Shown here in pieces: positions 14,555 to 15,037 of a DNA stretch of 15,037 nt (within the stretch, counting starts at the first letter, position 1; the number at the start of each line of letters is the position of its first letter). This DNA comes from Melioribacteraceae bacterium (GTDB lineage: Bacteria; Bacteroidota; Ignavibacteria; Ignavibacteriales; Melioribacteraceae). The stretch is taken from the NCBI GenBank assembly GCA_026983755.1, contig JALSTL010000069.1, positions 1-15,037 on the forward strand, in the 5' to 3' direction. Below the pieces are notes generated by a model that was given only the letters and a program-made list of their open reading frames with translations, searched no databases and was not told where the DNA came from. Position numbers and translations under genes: made by a program.

Positions 14555-14911
14555 TTAATACTCCCTTTTGATTTGTTAAATAAAGTTTTCGCATTAACAT
14601 TGACAAAGTGTGTGCCATATCACAATTTTTATAATTTTCTTTGAAATCGTATGATATTATCAAAAACCGGTTACTTGGTTTCCATTTTTATTTGTATCAG
14701 AATGATTTTTAAATTACTTTGATGTTCTTAATTGGAACAAAATATATAAATTCTAAAATTTAATTTTATTGTTTATACGGTTGGATGAGAATTTAATTGG
14801 ATTCCTTTAAATTTACATTTGACAAAACCAAAGCAAAATCGATTCAAATAAGATATAGTTGTGGAGTATTATATAGATAAAATATTAAAACAAAAGAAAA
14901 TATTAAATTAA
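14555..14911. other. Intergenic region upstream of the pilin block
   Basis: 357 bp between the end of the partial upstream gene and the major pilin gene. It contains the sigma-54-like promoter and a possible activator dyad at 14664-14681. The rest, up to 14911, is AT-rich DNA with no gene or RNA that I can recognise. Confidence 0.5.
14603..14617 (-). promoter_or_regulatory. Sigma-54-like promoter for the pilin block
   Basis: The minus strand reads TGGCAC-ACACT-TTGT, against the sigma-54 consensus TGGCAC-N5-TTGC. The -24 half is perfect, the spacing is exact and only the last base of the -12 half differs. Transcription would start near 14591, giving a leader of about 37 bases with GGGAG before the ATG at 14554. 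A sigma-70-type alternative, TTGTCA (14606-14601) then TATTTA 18 bases on, overlaps it. A dyad AAACC...GGTTT at 14664-14681 lies about 50-65 bp upstream and could be an activator site. Confidence 0.45.
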
Positions 14912-15037
14912 TTATTGTTTTAATTGTCCTTGCATTTCGTCGAAGTTTTGTTCTATACTTTCCAAAAGTGCAAATTGATTTTTTGCACGCACGAGATTAT
15001 GCGCCGGGTATTCCGTTTTGTAATACACATCGCCTTC
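14912..15037 (-). CDS. C-terminal end of an unrecognised protein (gene runs off the window)
   Basis: An open frame of 41 codons ending TAA at 14914-14912. It reads EGDVYYKTEYPAHNLVRAKN, then a helix-like stretch QFALLESIEQNFDEMQGQLK and a final Q. The frame is open to the window edge and the composition looks like real protein: charged, amphipathic, with no low-complexity AT runs. The family cannot be named from this fragment. It lies on the same strand as the pilin block, 357 bp upstream. Confidence 0.6.
   Translation of the reverse strand, partial: EGDVYYKTEYPAHNLVRAKNQFALLESIEQNFDEMQGQLKQ

Overview
The window is low-GC DNA (roughly 30% by eye) from a Gram-negative bacterium of the Bacteroidota/Chlorobiota superphylum, most likely an Ignavibacteria-type organism. 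The evidence is a type IX secretion (T9SS) C-terminal sorting domain with the YPNPFNP signature, signal peptides that end in A-Q, many genes without a Shine-Dalgarno sequence, and intergenic repeats built on TGTCATACTGAG...TCAGAATGACA. The exact taxon is an inference; no rRNA or other marker gene is present.

Layout. 1-221 (+): 3' end of a Cu/Zn superoxide dismutase gene, followed by hairpins. 395-1048: a tandem array of about five 100-bp elements with inverted-repeat ends. 1059-2428 (-): a coupled pair, an AhpD-like protein then the arsenosugar radical SAM protein ArsS. 2677-7555 (-): a tight three-gene operon coding for a DUF4402-like pilus subunit, a PapD-like periplasmic chaperone and a very large outer-membrane usher. 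7926-9173 (-): a small dockerin-like secreted protein and a cohesin-like T9SS cargo protein. 9528-11871 (+): an OGA-type GNAT acetyltransferase and an acyl-CoA carboxylase carboxyltransferase subunit. 12152-14554 (-): four more putative subunits, three clear DUF4402-like paralogs and one diverged. 14912-15037 (-): C-terminal end of an unrecognised protein.

The most interesting content is a chaperone-usher fibre system split into two blocks about 4.6 kb apart. The usher carries three fibronectin-III-like repeats in front of its usher N-domain and two SdrD-B/carboxypeptidase-regulatory-like modules at its C-terminus. Three distal subunits have about 25 residues between the predicted signal peptide end and the first core motif (L/I-D-F-G-E), which fits a donor-strand N-terminal extension. 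The subunit encoded with the chaperone and usher has only 9, so it is predicted to be the tip subunit. The first distal subunit is acidic and looks like the major pilin: it has the best ribosome-binding site, a sigma-54-like promoter upstream and a stem-loop just after its stop. The other subunits are strikingly basic. A structured leader or terminator on the minus strand precedes the third distal subunit. Transcription, assembly and function are inferences from sequence.
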